Shown: one piece after another, positions 40,650-49,186 of the stretch
Position numbering within the stretch: the stretch's first letter is position 1
Layout of the letters: each line of letters begins with the position of its first letter
NCBI GenBank assembly: GCA_049591295.1
Contig: JBAWEQ010000230.1
Span: 11,649 to 75,648 of the forward strand
Direction: 5' to 3'
Length of the DNA: 64,000 bases
Source of the DNA: DTPS01 sp049591295
GTDB taxonomy: Bacteria; Acidobacteriota; UBA4820; DSQY01
Translations under genes and position numbers: made by a program
The notes under the pieces: generated by a model
Seen by the model: the letters and a program-made list of their open reading frames with translations, nothing else
The model's database searches: none
What the model was told of the DNA's origin: nothing

Positions 40650-41545
40650 CGGGGACCGACCGGCGTACCGTGAGCATCCTGGCCGTGGGCCTGGCCTCGC
40701 TCTCCTTCGCCGCCATCCTCGTTCGCTACTGCAACGCGCCGGCCCCGGTCATCGCCTTCTGGCGCATGGGTCTGGCCACGCTCATCCTCACGCCGGTGCT
40801 CCTCGGAAGGTTGCGCCGGGAGCCCTGGAGACCGGCACTCCAGGCGCGGCTCCTGCCCTACACGCTGGGTGCCGGGGCCCTGCTGGCCATCCACTTCGCC
40901 ACCTGGATCGCCTCGGTGCAGCTCACGACGGTGGCCTCTTCGCTCATCCTCATGTCGGCGCAGCCGGTGTGGGCGGGACTGCTGGGCTACCTCTTCCTGC
41001 GCGAACCCGTGCCGAGGCGGGGGCTTCTCGCCATCGTCCTGGCCATGGCCGGTGTTGCCGTCATCGCCTGGGGCGACCTGGGTCGCGGGCCGGCCGGACT
41101 GGCGGGGGACGGCCTCGCGCTGGTCTCGGGGATTGCCGTGGCCGGTTATCTCACGGTGGGGCGCCACCTGCGCCTAAAGCTGCCGCTCACACACTACTTG
41201 GTGGCGGTCTACGGGGTCTCGGCCATGGTCCTGGGGCTGCTCGTGTTGGGTTCGGGGGAGCGGTTCACCGGCTACGACGACCGGACGTGGCTGATGCTCG
41301 GGCTCTTGGCCCTCCTGCCCTCGGTGGTGGGCCATTCCCTGGTGAACTACGCCATCCGGCACATCGAATCGTACCGGGTGAACCTGTCCATCCTGGTGGA
41401 GCCCGTGGTCTCCACGATCCTGGCGGCCATCCTCTTCGGGGAGATCCCGGGGACTAGGTTCTACCTGGGGGCCGGGTGCGTGGTGGCCGGCGTGGTGCTC
41501 GCCCTGTGGCTGCCGTCGGGCTGGTCGTTGGCCCGCCCGAAGTGA
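40646..41545 (+). CDS. EamA/DMT-family transporter
   Basis: Drug/metabolite transporter superfamily permease, typically exporting amino acids or metabolites. The 299-residue protein has about ten transmembrane helices in two EamA repeats: first ending VASSLILMSAQPVWAGLLGYLFLREPV, second ending YRVNLSILVEPVVSTILAAILFGEIP, the paired signature of the family. The GTG start overlaps the preceding gene's TGA. It converges with the peroxiredoxin gene, four bases apart. Confidence 0.92.
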   Translation: MTGTDRRTVSILAVGLASLSFAAILVRYCNAPAPVIAFWRMGLATLILTPVLLGRLRREPWRPALQARLLPYTLGAGALLAIHFATWIASVQLTTVASSLILMSAQPVWAGLLGYLFLREPVPRRGLLAIVLAMAGVAVIAWGDLGRGPAGLAGDGLALVSGIAVAGYLTVGRHLRLKLPLTHYLVAVYGVSAMVLGLLVLGSGERFTGYDDRTWLMLGLLALLPSVVGHSLVNYAIRHIESYRVNLSILVEPVVSTILAAILFGEIPGTRFYLGAGCVVAGVVLALWLPSGWSLARPK

Positions 41546-41549
41546 GGCC

Positions 41550-41633
41550 TCAAGAGGGGGATTTCTCCGCGAGGGTCTTGACGGCCTGGAGCACCTGCTC
41601 GTCGTGGCCCTTCACCGTGACGTTCCGCCAGAT
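41550..41633 (-). pseudogene. Severed in-frame C-terminal coding segment of the peroxiredoxin gene
   Basis: After the amber TAG (41636-41634) the same frame stays open for 27 sense codons, reading IWRNVTVKGHDEQVLQAVK and on to a TGA at 41552-41550. IWRNVxVxGHxxxVL is the normal C-terminal end of BCP-type peroxiredoxins, so this is true former coding sequence. Confidence 0.85.
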
Positions 41634-42137
41634 CTAGCACACGATGCCGTTGGCGTCGATGAGAAAGGTGGAGCGGTTCACGCCCAGCGCCGTCCTCCCG
41701 AAGAGGCTGTGCGCCTTCCACGCGCCGTAGAGGCTGATGATCTTGCCTTCGGGATCGGAGACGAGCGTGAAGTTCAGGTGGTGCTTCCGGATGAACTCGT
41801 CGTGGGAGGCCATGGAATCCTTGCTGACCCCGATGACCACGGCGCCCAGCTTCCGCAAGGCCGAATCGGTGTCCCTGAAGGAACAGGCCTCGCGCGTGCA
41901 GTAGGGGGTCTCGTCCTTGGGGTAGATGTAGAGGACCACGATCCTGCCCCTGAAGTCGTGCAGGCTGATGGTGCCTCCGGTGCTCGCGGGGGCCGTGAAA
42001 TCGGGCGCCTTCGCACCGACCACGATGGGTGGATACGCCATTTCGCTCTCCTTCGCTCCAGCGGGAGTGATCGCCCACGGGCCGGAGAGGGCGACGAGTC
42101 CAAGCAGGGCCAGTCCCAGCAAAGGTTCCGCTCGCAT
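41634..42137 (-). CDS. Secreted BCP/AhpC-TSA-type peroxiredoxin, truncated by an in-frame amber codon
   Basis: Reduces peroxides in the cell envelope. The 167-residue product has a signal peptide (LLGLALLGLVALSGPWAITPAGA), the thioredoxin-like fold beginning KAPDFTAPAS, and peroxidatic Cys in YPKDETPYCTREACSFRD (Cys near 85, with the BCP second Cys five residues on). It stops at FLIDANGIVC; homologues continue RKIWRNV. The TAG replaces what is usually Lys. Continuing past it gives the normal C-terminal end of ~27 residues. ACAGGAGGGAAGC supports ATG 42137. The truncated protein keeps both Cys residues but lacks the last helix, so it may be unstable; sequencing error, recent mutation and read-through are all possible. 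Confidence 0.88.
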   Translation of the reverse strand: MRAEPLLGLALLGLVALSGPWAITPAGAKESEMAYPPIVVGAKAPDFTAPASTGGTISLHDFRGRIVVLYIYPKDETPYCTREACSFRDTDSALRKLGAVVIGVSKDSMASHDEFIRKHHLNFTLVSDPEGKIISLYGAWKAHSLFGRTALGVNRSTFLIDANGIVC

Positions 42138-42552
42138 GCTTCCCTCCTGTGGCGCGGCCTGCGCCCTATAGGGAAAAACAACAACGGAGGGCCGCCGCCA
42201 TTCCCACGCGGCTACCTTCCGCCCCTCCGGCGAGTCTCCCTCCGGCACCCGCTGGGGCAATTACTGATCCGAGAGGGAAGGGGTTGGCCCCTTCCCTCTT
42301 GGCGCTCGGCTGGGCAAAGCCCACCGTGGTGGGCTGGTTTCGCAAGCAGGCCCCCCCGCCTTCGCGGGGGCAGGCTCAGGCTTCGGCCTCGCTGCTCTCC
42401 CATCCCCACTTCGAAGCTGCCCTTTGCAGAGAGTCAACCATGCTGGTGTCGGAGTAGTATCACAAGGGCGTCGGCGGGGAGTGGGGCCATCCCCGCCTCA
42501 AGGGCCAGATTTGGTTCTATACTGCCACCCCTGCTAGGGAGGAGGAATCCCG
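42138..42552. other. Intergenic region with a run of hairpins
   Basis: No gene in 415 bases. Three successive hairpins lie at 42272-42299, 42318-42335 and 42353-42370, and a fourth, GGCGGGG/CCCCGCC, surrounds about 42474-42497. A TATACT -10-like box (42518-42523) is 30 bases before the malic enzyme ATG without a convincing -35. Confidence 0.6.
42272..42370. repeat. Cluster of three hairpins
   Basis: AGAGGGAAGGGG-TTGG-CCCCTTCCCTCT (42272-42299, perfect 12-bp stem); AGCCCACC-GT-GGTGGGCT (42318-42335, 8 bp); CCCCCGC-CTTC-GCGGGGG (42353-42370, 7 bp). The first could terminate transcription toward the plus strand gene, but no plus-strand gene ends here. Confidence 0.8.
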
Positions 42553-44283
42553 ATGAAAACGTTCGAATTCAAAATAGACCCTCTCACGAGCGAAGAGTAT
42601 TACGAGGTCTATCTCCGCGGACGCCAACTGCTCAACGATCCCCACCTCAACAAGGCCTCGGCCTTCACTCCCGAGGAGCGCATGAGCCTGGGCCTGACCG
42701 GGCTGCTGCGGAGCGGTATCTCCACTCTCGAAAGCCAGGTCCAGCGGAGCCTCGAGGCCTTCAAGCGGAAGCCTGACGATCTGGAGCGCTACATCTTCCT
42801 CATCGGGATGCAGGACAGGAGCGAGCCCCTCTTCTACAAGCTGCTGGTGGAGAACCTGGAGGAGATGGTGCCCATCGTCTACACCCCCACGGTGGGGCAG
42901 GCGTGCCTCCAGATGAGCCACATCGTGCGGCGCTTCAGGGGGCTCTACATCGATCCCGACAACATCGCCGACATCGACCAGATCTTCCAGAACATCGCCC
43001 TTCCCCACGTCTACCTCATCGTCGTGACGGACGGGGAGCGGATCCTGGGGCTGGGCGACCTGGGGTCGGACGGCATGGGCATTCCGGTGGGGAAGGTGAG
43101 CCTCTACGTCGCGGCTGGGGGGCTGCATCCCTCGGTCTGCCTTCCGATCTGCCTGGATGTGGGCACCAACAACGAACGCCTCCTGAAGGATCCCCTCTAC
43201 CTAGGCTATCGCAAGCCGCGCCTCACGGGCTCCGCCTACGAAGAGATGGTGGAGAAATTCGTGCTGGGCGTCCGCCGCAATTTCCCCGATGCCCTTCTGC
43301 AGTGGGAGGACTTCGCCAAGCACACCGCCTTCAAGAACCTGGAGCGCTATCGCGACCGCATCCTCTCCTTCAACGACGACATCCAGGGTACCGGCGCCAC
43401 GGCCCTGGGGGCGCTCATCACCGCCATGCGGATCAAGGGCAGCCGGTTTTCCGATCAGCGCTTCCTCATCGTGGGCATGGGCCAGGCCGGCGTCGGCAAT
43501 GCCATGAACATCCGCACGGCGCTCCGGGAGGAGGGGCTGTCCGAGAAGGAGATCCAGGCGAGAATCTTCGTGGTGGACGTGCAGGGGCTCCTGATGGAGG
43601 ACGATCCCAAGCTGGAGGATCCGCAGCGCCCCTTCGCCCAGCCTCGGACCGCCATAGAAGGGTGGACGCTGGAATCGTCCGACCGGGTCGGTCTTGAGGA
43701 TGTGATCCGCAATGCCCGTCCCACCGTACTGATCGGCGTCACTGCCAAGCGAGGTCTTTTCAGTGAATCCATCCTGAGGCAGGTGGCGAAGAACACGGAC
43801 CGTCCGGTGATTCTCGCCCTTTCCAACCCGACGGCGAAAACCGAGTGCACTCCCGAGGAGGTGGCCAAGGCCACGGGCGGGAAGGGACTGCTCGCCACGG
43901 GGAGCCCCTTCAAGCCCCTGAACTGGGACGGCCGTCAGATCATGACCTCCCAGTGCAACAACCTCTACATGTTCCCCGGAGTGGGCCTCGGCGCCCTGGT
44001 GGGCCACGCCGCCAAGGTGACGGACGCCATGTTCCTGACCGCCAGCAAGACCCTGAGCGACATGGTTACACCGGAGCAGAGGGAGGCCGGCCTGCTCCTG
44101 CCGCCCATGGCGGACATCCGGGCCGTTTCGCGCCGGGTCGCCGTGGCGGTGGCCCGGGAGGCGAGGGACTCGGGACTCGGGCGTCTGGTGGACGACGAGC
44201 AACTGGAGCACCTGGTAGCCAAGGCCCAGTGGACTCCCCACTTCGCGTCCTACCGGCCTGGGCCCGTGCGCGGCGGGGGTTGA
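42553..44283 (+). CDS. maeA: NAD-dependent malic enzyme, large (MaeA/eukaryotic) type
   Basis: Oxidatively decarboxylates malate to pyruvate. The 576-residue protein is of the long malic enzyme class. Motifs: VPIVYTPTVGQACLQ with the catalytic Tyr near 109, RFRGLYIDPDN, TDGERILGLGDLGSDGMGIP with the catalytic region, FNDDIQGTGATALGAL (metal-binding Asp pair near 275), and NAD loop LIVGMGQAGVGNA (GxGxxG). GGGAGGAGGAATCCCG precedes the ATG. It is alone on its strand; with aconitase and the Fe-S oxidase it supports C4/lactate metabolism. Confidence 0.97.
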   Translation: MKTFEFKIDPLTSEEYYEVYLRGRQLLNDPHLNKASAFTPEERMSLGLTGLLRSGISTLESQVQRSLEAFKRKPDDLERYIFLIGMQDRSEPLFYKLLVENLEEMVPIVYTPTVGQACLQMSHIVRRFRGLYIDPDNIADIDQIFQNIALPHVYLIVVTDGERILGLGDLGSDGMGIPVGKVSLYVAAGGLHPSVCLPICLDVGTNNERLLKDPLYLGYRKPRLTGSAYEEMVEKFVLGVRRNFPDALLQWEDFAKHTAFKNLERYRDRILSFNDDIQGTGATALGALITAMRIKGSRFSDQRFLIVGMGQAGVGNAMNIRTALREEGLSEKEIQARIFVVDVQGLLMEDDPKLEDPQRPFAQPRTAIEGWTLESSDRVGLEDVIRNARPTVLIGVTAKRGLFSESILRQVAKNTDRPVILALSNPTAKTECTPEEVAKATGGKGLLATGSPFKPLNWDGRQIMTSQCNNLYMFPGVGLGALVGHAAKVTDAMFLTASKTLSDMVTPEQREAGLLLPPMADIRAVSRRVAVAVAREARDSGLGRLVDDEQLEHLVAKAQWTPHFASYRPGPVRGGG

Positions 44284-44336
44284 TCGAGAGCGGACGGGAC
44301 CACCGGCCCGGTGGCGCGGCCGGGAGCTCTTGCGGC

Positions 44337-44933
44337 CTAGGGCTCGCCCGCCAGGAGGGCGTGCCATTCTTCCTGGTTGTTCACATTGGTCAGCGAGCGC
44401 GGGTCGCAGCCGCCGGCTTCGGCCCCCTCCTCGTCCACCAGGTCGGCATTCAGGGCGGATAGCAGGTGGTGGGCCGTGGCATCGCCTGAGCGAAGCGCGC
44501 TCTCCACGAAGGGCCAAGCGGTCTTTGGATAACAGGCGGGAAGGGGATGGACCCTTCCGTTCACGAAGGGTGCGCAGGGCCGGCCCGTCTTCATGCAGCG
44601 CCCGACCAAGAGGTCCAGCCATTGGAATGTGAGGAGGGGAGTGTCCACGGCGACGCAGAGGACCTCGGAGAAGGAGGCCCCGATCAGCGCGGCGTGGATC
44701 CCCCCCAGCACGCCCATGCCGGGAATCCGGTCGGGCACCCGGGGCACCCTCAGTTCGACGGGAAACGGCTCGGGCGCCACCACGAAGACCTCACCGCAAA
44801 CCTCCCCCAGAAGGAACAGGGCGCGATCCAGGAGGGTCAGGCCGTCAAGGACCAGCAACCGTTTGTCCTGGCCCATTCTCCGAGAGCGCCCTCCGGCGAT
44901 GAGGGCGCCCGTCGCTTCAGGGTTTCTGGGCAT
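44337..44933 (-). CDS. mobA: Molybdenum cofactor guanylyltransferase (MobA)
   Basis: Adds GMP to molybdopterin to make the bis-MGD cofactor. The 198-residue protein has the nucleotide motif ALIAGGRSRRMGQDKRLL near residue 10, VPDRIPGMGVLGGIHAAL, the metal Asp in VAVDTPLLTFQ near residue 95 and a C-terminal LTNVNNQEEWHAL, all diagnostic. CCCAGGAGCTCGATC precedes the ATG. No molybdoenzyme is encoded nearby; the ThiF/MoeB-like gene is 36 kb away. Confidence 0.95.
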   Translation of the reverse strand: MPRNPEATGALIAGGRSRRMGQDKRLLVLDGLTLLDRALFLLGEVCGEVFVVAPEPFPVELRVPRVPDRIPGMGVLGGIHAALIGASFSEVLCVAVDTPLLTFQWLDLLVGRCMKTGRPCAPFVNGRVHPLPACYPKTAWPFVESALRSGDATAHHLLSALNADLVDEEGAEAGGCDPRSLTNVNNQEEWHALLAGEP

Positions 44934-45050
44934 GATCGAGCTCCTGGGCCCGGAAGGGTGCGGGCGCCCCGGGGACGCGATAACTCCCCCTTGGCAATTT
45001 GGGGCACGGTTCCTAAGCTGACCAGCCCGGGCTCTTCAGCCTGAAGGGGG

Positions 45051-45147
45051 CCCCTTCGCCGCGCCGCCTCAGGTGGGCAGGGCCTGGGCCGCGAGTTCGA
45101 GGACGTCGTGGGTGGCGAATTCCTCATGCCCCGTCTCGCCGGCGGCG
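45051..45147 (-). pseudogene. Remnant of a second copy of the EMO-like gene's 3' end
   Basis: It matches 45284-45380, the last ~80 coding bases plus 18 bases past the stop of the Fe-S oxidoreductase gene, with about five differences in 97. Read on the minus strand it still encodes HEEFATHDVLELAAQALPT and a TGA stop; the intact copy ends HEGFATHDVLELAAQALPS. No upstream coding sequence remains. Confidence 0.85.
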
Positions 45148-45194
45148 TCGCGCGGGGCGCTCCTCAAGGAGGGGCTCGGCCGCCCCTCCTCGAC

Positions 45195-45281
45195 GCTCCC
45201 CCCGCTTTGGCGGGGGGAGCTGCTCCTCCGTGCCCTCGCGTGGGGATGCCTCTGAGCGGGGGAACCTTCCCGTTCCCCCGC
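45195..45281. repeat. Two strong hairpins between the duplicated gene ends
   Basis: GCTCCCCCCGC-TTTG-GCGGGGGGAGC (45195-45220, perfect 11-bp stem) and GCGGGGGAAC-CTTCCC-GTTCCCCCGC (45256-45281, perfect 10-bp stem). The second lies just after the Fe-S oxidoreductase stop and could act as its terminator. Confidence 0.8.
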
Positions 45282-45301
45282 ACCCCCTTCGCCGCGCCGC
45301 C

Positions 45302-47341
45302 TCAGCTGGGCAGGGCCTGGGCCGCGAGTTCGAGGACGTCGTGGGTAGCGAACCCCTCATGCCCCGTCTCACCGGCGGCGTTGTTCATCATGACGTTGCA
45401 GAAGGGGCAGGCGACGGCCACGCCCTGCGCTTTGGTTTCGAGGGCCTGCTCCAGGCGCAGGTGGTTGACCCGCTTCCCGAGCTTTTCCTCCAGCCACATT
45501 CGCCCGCCGCCGGCTCCGCAGCACATGGCGTTCTTCCCGCTGTGGTCCATCTCCGTGAGGCTCAGGCCGGGAATGGCCTTCAGGATGGCCCTTGGGGCTT
45601 CGACCTGGTCGTTGTACCGGCCGAGGTAGCAGGGGTCGTGGTAGGTCAGGCTCTCGCGCACCTCTTGGGTGAGCTTCAGGCGGCCCTCCGCCACCAGGCG
45701 GGCCACCAGCTCCGTTCCGTGGACCACCTCGTAGTGGCCGCCGAATGAGGGGTACTCGTTCTTGAGGGTGTTCAGGCAGTGGGGGCAGTTGGTGACGATC
45801 TTCTTGACCTTGTATCCGTTGAGGGTCTCGATGTTGGTCTCGGCCAGGGTTTGGAAGAGGTACTCGTTGCCCAGCCGTCGGGCCGAGTCGCCCGTGCAAG
45901 TCTCCTCCTCGCCCAGGATGGCGAACTTGATCCCCGCCGCGCGGAGTAGCTTGACCAGGGCCACGGAGACCTTCTTGCCCCTGTCCTCGTAGGAGCCGGC
46001 GCATCCCACCCAGAACAGGAATTCGGCGTCCGGTTCCTCCGCCATGGTGGGAACCTCGAGGCCCTCGGCCCACTTGGCGCGGTCGGCCTGGGCCATGTTC
46101 CACGGGTTGCCCTGGCGCTCCATGCCCTTGAAGCCCACCTGGGCCTCCGCCGGGAAATTGCTCTCCTCCAGGGTGAGGTAGCGCCGCATGCCCACGAGCT
46201 TGTCCACGAACGTGATGTGGAGCGGACAGGCGTGTTCGCAATAGCCGCAGGTGGTGCAGGCCCAGATCGTGTCCTCGCTGATGCAGCCGCCGAGCTGCTC
46301 TTGCGTCCAGGGCGGGTGCTCCTCCTTCCGCTGCCACACGGAGCCCGCCGGCACCGGCCCGCCGATGACGAGGCGGTTCTCCGGCACGGCCTTGTCCTGG
46401 GCCATGTCCGCCAGGGGGGTGTCGTACAGGTAGTCCCGCAGGTCGTTGCCGTAATTCTTGGGGCGGAGAGGTTTGCCCGTGAGCGTGGTGGGACATACCT
46501 CGGTGCAGCGCCCGCATTCGGTGCAGGTGTAGAAATCCAGCATCTGCTTCCAGGTGAAGTCCTGGATCTTGTTGACGCCGAAGTGCTCGGCCTCGAGGTT
46601 CATGGGCTTGATGTTCCTGGTCGGTTCGAGTTCCCGGAAGTAGACGTTGAAGAGGGCGGTCAGGACGTGGAAGTGCTTGGAGTAGGGGAGGAAGTTCAGA
46701 AAGCCGAAGAGGATCACCAGGTGGAACCACCACATGGTGTGATAGAGCAGAGAGAGGGAGGAGCTGCCCATGCCCCCGAGAAGGGCCGCCACGAATTCAC
46801 CCGCAGGGGACCAGGCAGCCCAGGCGGGGTTGTGTAGCGCGATGAAGGCGCCGTCGGCCAGCAGGTCCGTCACCATGAGGCCGCCGATGAGCGAGAGGGT
46901 GGCCCACGCATCCCAGGAGTTCTCCAGCCGGTCGGGAGGGAAAAAGAGCCGCCGGGCGGAGGCCATGAGGATCCCCAGGATCACCAGCACCTCGAAGATG
47001 TCCTTGGTGACCTGGTAGCCCAGGCCCCAGAAGCCCATCATCTCGGTCAGGTGAAAGGAGGGGAAGAGGCCTTCGGCCACCAGCGACAGCGACCGCAGCG
47101 CCAGGACCATGAAGCCCCAGAAGATCAGGAGGTGGAAGAAGCCGGCGTACCGGTCGCGCACCATGCGCTTCTGGACGAAGGCATACAGGATGAGGCCCTT
47201 CAGCCTTTCCCAGGGCCTGTCGAAGCGGTTGTCCGGGAGCCCGGCCATGAGGGCGCCGATCCGAACCCGCGCCGTGTTGGCGAAGAGCGCCAGTGATCCG
47301 ATGACGAACGCCCAAAAGAGCCAGGTTTCCACTGGGTGCAT
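45302..47341 (-). CDS. Membrane-anchored Fe-S oxidoreductase with paired CCG domains (EMO/EtfD- or HdrD-like)
   Basis: The 679-residue protein has an N-terminal NarI-like membrane anchor of about five or six helices with histidines that could bind heme b (YAGFFHLLIFWGFMVLALRS; LYHTMWWFHLVILFGFLNF). Next is a two-cluster ferredoxin domain (CTECGRCTEVCPTTLTGKPL ~310 and CTTCGYCEHACPLH ~400). The C-terminus has two CCG modules: FLWVGCAGSYE...TGDSARR and HDPCYLGRYN...MCCGAGGGRMW. This is the architecture of electron-transfer flavoprotein:menaquinone oxidoreductase (EMO/EtfD), which moves electrons from beta-oxidation into the quinone pool; etfAB are not nearby, so the donor is inferred. Start ATG 47341 follows GGGAGGATCTACCC. 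Its 3' end is duplicated at 45051-45147. Confidence 0.9.
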   Translation of the reverse strand: MHPVETWLFWAFVIGSLALFANTARVRIGALMAGLPDNRFDRPWERLKGLILYAFVQKRMVRDRYAGFFHLLIFWGFMVLALRSLSLVAEGLFPSFHLTEMMGFWGLGYQVTKDIFEVLVILGILMASARRLFFPPDRLENSWDAWATLSLIGGLMVTDLLADGAFIALHNPAWAAWSPAGEFVAALLGGMGSSSLSLLYHTMWWFHLVILFGFLNFLPYSKHFHVLTALFNVYFRELEPTRNIKPMNLEAEHFGVNKIQDFTWKQMLDFYTCTECGRCTEVCPTTLTGKPLRPKNYGNDLRDYLYDTPLADMAQDKAVPENRLVIGGPVPAGSVWQRKEEHPPWTQEQLGGCISEDTIWACTTCGYCEHACPLHITFVDKLVGMRRYLTLEESNFPAEAQVGFKGMERQGNPWNMAQADRAKWAEGLEVPTMAEEPDAEFLFWVGCAGSYEDRGKKVSVALVKLLRAAGIKFAILGEEETCTGDSARRLGNEYLFQTLAETNIETLNGYKVKKIVTNCPHCLNTLKNEYPSFGGHYEVVHGTELVARLVAEGRLKLTQEVRESLTYHDPCYLGRYNDQVEAPRAILKAIPGLSLTEMDHSGKNAMCCGAGGGRMWLEEKLGKRVNHLRLEQALETKAQGVAVACPFCNVMMNNAAGETGHEGFATHDVLELAAQALPS

Positions 47342-47539
47342 GGGTAGATCCTCCCCCTTGAACGCGCCCCGCGCGCGGCTACTGGGTAGCATAGAGTCCC
47401 GGCGGCTCCCTGTCAATGTATTTGAATGCTCATCCATGGCCGGTGTTCAGAGCCCATCCATCCGTGAAGCCAAAGCACTACATGGCTTCCGTTGGGTGGA
47501 TTCCTCCGGCACTGGCCGCTTGTGGCAGTGAGCAACTGC

Positions 47540-48679
47540 TTACATTTGGGGGTTGGCGGGCGGCAGAAATCCGACCAGCCCAGCCTTCGCCAGCTTCTTG
47601 AAGGTCATGAGGGCCTGGATTTCCTGGAGGGGCGAGATGCGGATGATGGCCTGGACCGGGCTCACCCCGTTGATGCGGCTCAGGATGTAGTTCTCCTGCG
47701 GCGTGAAGGAGAGTTCGTTCAGCTCGTTCATGGAGCGCTGGAGGAAGGGAACGTGCTCGATCGTAAAGGTGTCCGAGACGAGCTGCTCCTTCATCTCCTT
47801 ATAGGTCTTGGGAATCATGGTCTGCGCCAGGGCATGTCCCGGGGATTGGAGCAGGACCTGCTTGAAGATCTCGATGGACTCCTCGTACCGGCCCGAGTTG
47901 AAAAGCTTGAGGCCCTGGTTGGCGAGGCCCCGGACCTCCTCCTCCACCCGGACCTCGGAGCGCGGCGGAGGCGGCGGCACTTCGATCACCTCGATGATGC
48001 CCATCTGGACCATATCGAAGAGCGTCTTGCTCACCGCGAAGTCGGAGGCGTGGAACATGAGACAGAGGTCCGATATCCTCCGCGGGACCTCCATCAACTG
48101 GATGACCCGGTTGTAGAGCGGGTCAGCCAGGATGGCCCGGGTGAGGGCCTCTGGAATGATGCGGATGACCGCCTCCGAGGTGGGGAAGATGCGCCGGATT
48201 CTCTTCCACTCGTCGGAGCGCCGGGTGCCCTCCATCAGCACGGAGGTCACGTCCATTTCGATGGGGACGTGGCTTTCCTGCGCCGGCGCGTCGTTGTAGA
48301 ACTTGAATTCGCCTCCCTCCCACAGGAAGAGGTCGTAGATGGTCTCCTCCGCCTTGATCCGCAGGAAGCGCTGGACCTCCTCCTCCTCCAGGAGGCCGTC
48401 CTGCACGAGGATGCGCCCGAGCTTGGTGCCCGTCTCCCCCTGCTTGACGAAGGCCCGCATGAGGTCCTCTTCTCGAATCTTGCCGTAGGAGAGGAGGAGC
48501 TGCCCGAAGTACTCCCGGGGATCGTTGCTCGCCGAGGCCACGATCTTGCCGTCGCGGAAGTAGATCTCCTTCACGATCTCGCCGCGCTGGAGCAGCAGGA
48601 TGCCCGTTCTCTGGCCGATAGCCAGCCACTGGAGGAGGTCGGGCAGGGGCATGGTGGCGAAATCGCCCTGGAAGCTCAT
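47540..48679 (-). CDS. DUF4388 domain protein with TPR-like and winged regions
   Basis: The 379-residue soluble protein begins with a DUF4388 (PATAN-like) domain: MSFQGDFATMPLPDLLQWL, TGILLLQRGEIVKEIYFRDG. It continues with LGRILVQDGLLEEEEVQRFL (~95-115, GspE/PilB N-terminal-like) and DLFLWEGGEFKFYND. A proline-rich linker (~240) leads to a TPR-like unit, LKLFNSGRYEESIEIFKQVL, and a C-terminal helical domain ending at LPPANPQM. DUF4388 proteins are common in Acidobacteriota, Myxococcota and Deinococcus and are linked to polarity or GTPase signalling. It is last in line behind rplT but a terminator stands between. Confidence 0.82.
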   Translation of the reverse strand: MSFQGDFATMPLPDLLQWLAIGQRTGILLLQRGEIVKEIYFRDGKIVASASNDPREYFGQLLLSYGKIREEDLMRAFVKQGETGTKLGRILVQDGLLEEEEVQRFLRIKAEETIYDLFLWEGGEFKFYNDAPAQESHVPIEMDVTSVLMEGTRRSDEWKRIRRIFPTSEAVIRIIPEALTRAILADPLYNRVIQLMEVPRRISDLCLMFHASDFAVSKTLFDMVQMGIIEVIEVPPPPPRSEVRVEEEVRGLANQGLKLFNSGRYEESIEIFKQVLLQSPGHALAQTMIPKTYKEMKEQLVSDTFTIEHVPFLQRSMNELNELSFTPQENYILSRINGVSPVQAIIRISPLQEIQALMTFKKLAKAGLVGFLPPANPQM

Positions 48680-48756
48680 GGTGGGATTCTACCGGCAAAG
48701 CTCTGGTGGGGGAAGGTGGGCGGGGAGAGGTCTGAGGAGGGGCCACAAGAGAAGGC

Positions 48757-48789
48757 GAAGGAGCCGGCGCGATGGACGCCGGCTCCTTC
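48757..48789 (-). terminator. Intrinsic terminator after rplT
   Basis: Perfect 13-bp stem GAAGGAGCCGGCG/CGCCGGCTCCTTC with a 7-base loop, about 16 bases after the rplT stop. Sequence beyond it on the minus strand is moderately T-rich (CTTCTCTTGT). Confidence 0.85.
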
Positions 48790-48805
48790 AGCCCCCTCGA
48801 ACTCT

Positions 48806-49162
48806 CTAGGCAATGGCCTTCTTGGCGCGTTCGACCAGGCTGGCGAAGGCCTGGGGATCGGTGAGGGCCACGCCGGCGAGCGACTTCCTATCGAGGTTGA
48901 GGCCCGCTTTCTTGAGGCCATCCATGAAGCGGCTGTAGCTAATGCCGTTCTGGCGGCAACCCGCGTTGATGCGGACGATCCAAAGGCGGCGGAAATCGAT
49001 CTTCTTGACCTTGCGGCCCGCGAAGGCGAAGACCAGGGACCGCTCCACCTGCTCCTTGACGGAGCGGTAGAGGCGGCTCTTAGCGCCGAAGTAACCTTTG
49101 GCGATACCTTTCAGCTTTTTGCGGCGCTCAACTTTGTGATGGCCGCGGCGGACTCTGGGCAT
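48806..49162 (-). CDS. rplT: 50S ribosomal protein L20
   Basis: Binds 23S rRNA early in large-subunit assembly. The 118-residue basic protein begins MPRVRRGHHKVERRKKLK and contains GYFGAKSRLYRSVKEQVERS, RKVKKIDFRRLWIVRINA and CRQNGISYSRFMDGLKKAGL, all conserved. In the canonical infC-rpmI-rplT order. In E. coli L20 represses its own operon through the rpmI leader; that mechanism has not been looked for here. Confidence 0.99.
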   Translation of the reverse strand: MPRVRRGHHKVERRKKLKGIAKGYFGAKSRLYRSVKEQVERSLVFAFAGRKVKKIDFRRLWIVRINAGCRQNGISYSRFMDGLKKAGLNLDRKSLAGVALTDPQAFASLVERAKKAIA

Positions 49163-49186
49163 GATTCAACTCCTCGACGACTGAGC

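Larger units (their letters stand above)
44934..45301. other. Intergenic region with a duplicated gene end and hairpins
   Basis: No intact gene in 368 bases. It contains the 97-bp remnant (45051-45147) and two hairpins (45195-45220 and 45256-45281). Confidence 0.65.

Noticed and set aside
41634..41636. TAG as pyrrolysine in the peroxiredoxin
   Set aside because: No pylTSBCD genes or methylamine methyltransferase are seen, and Lys to stop at a C-terminal position is easier to explain by mutation or error.
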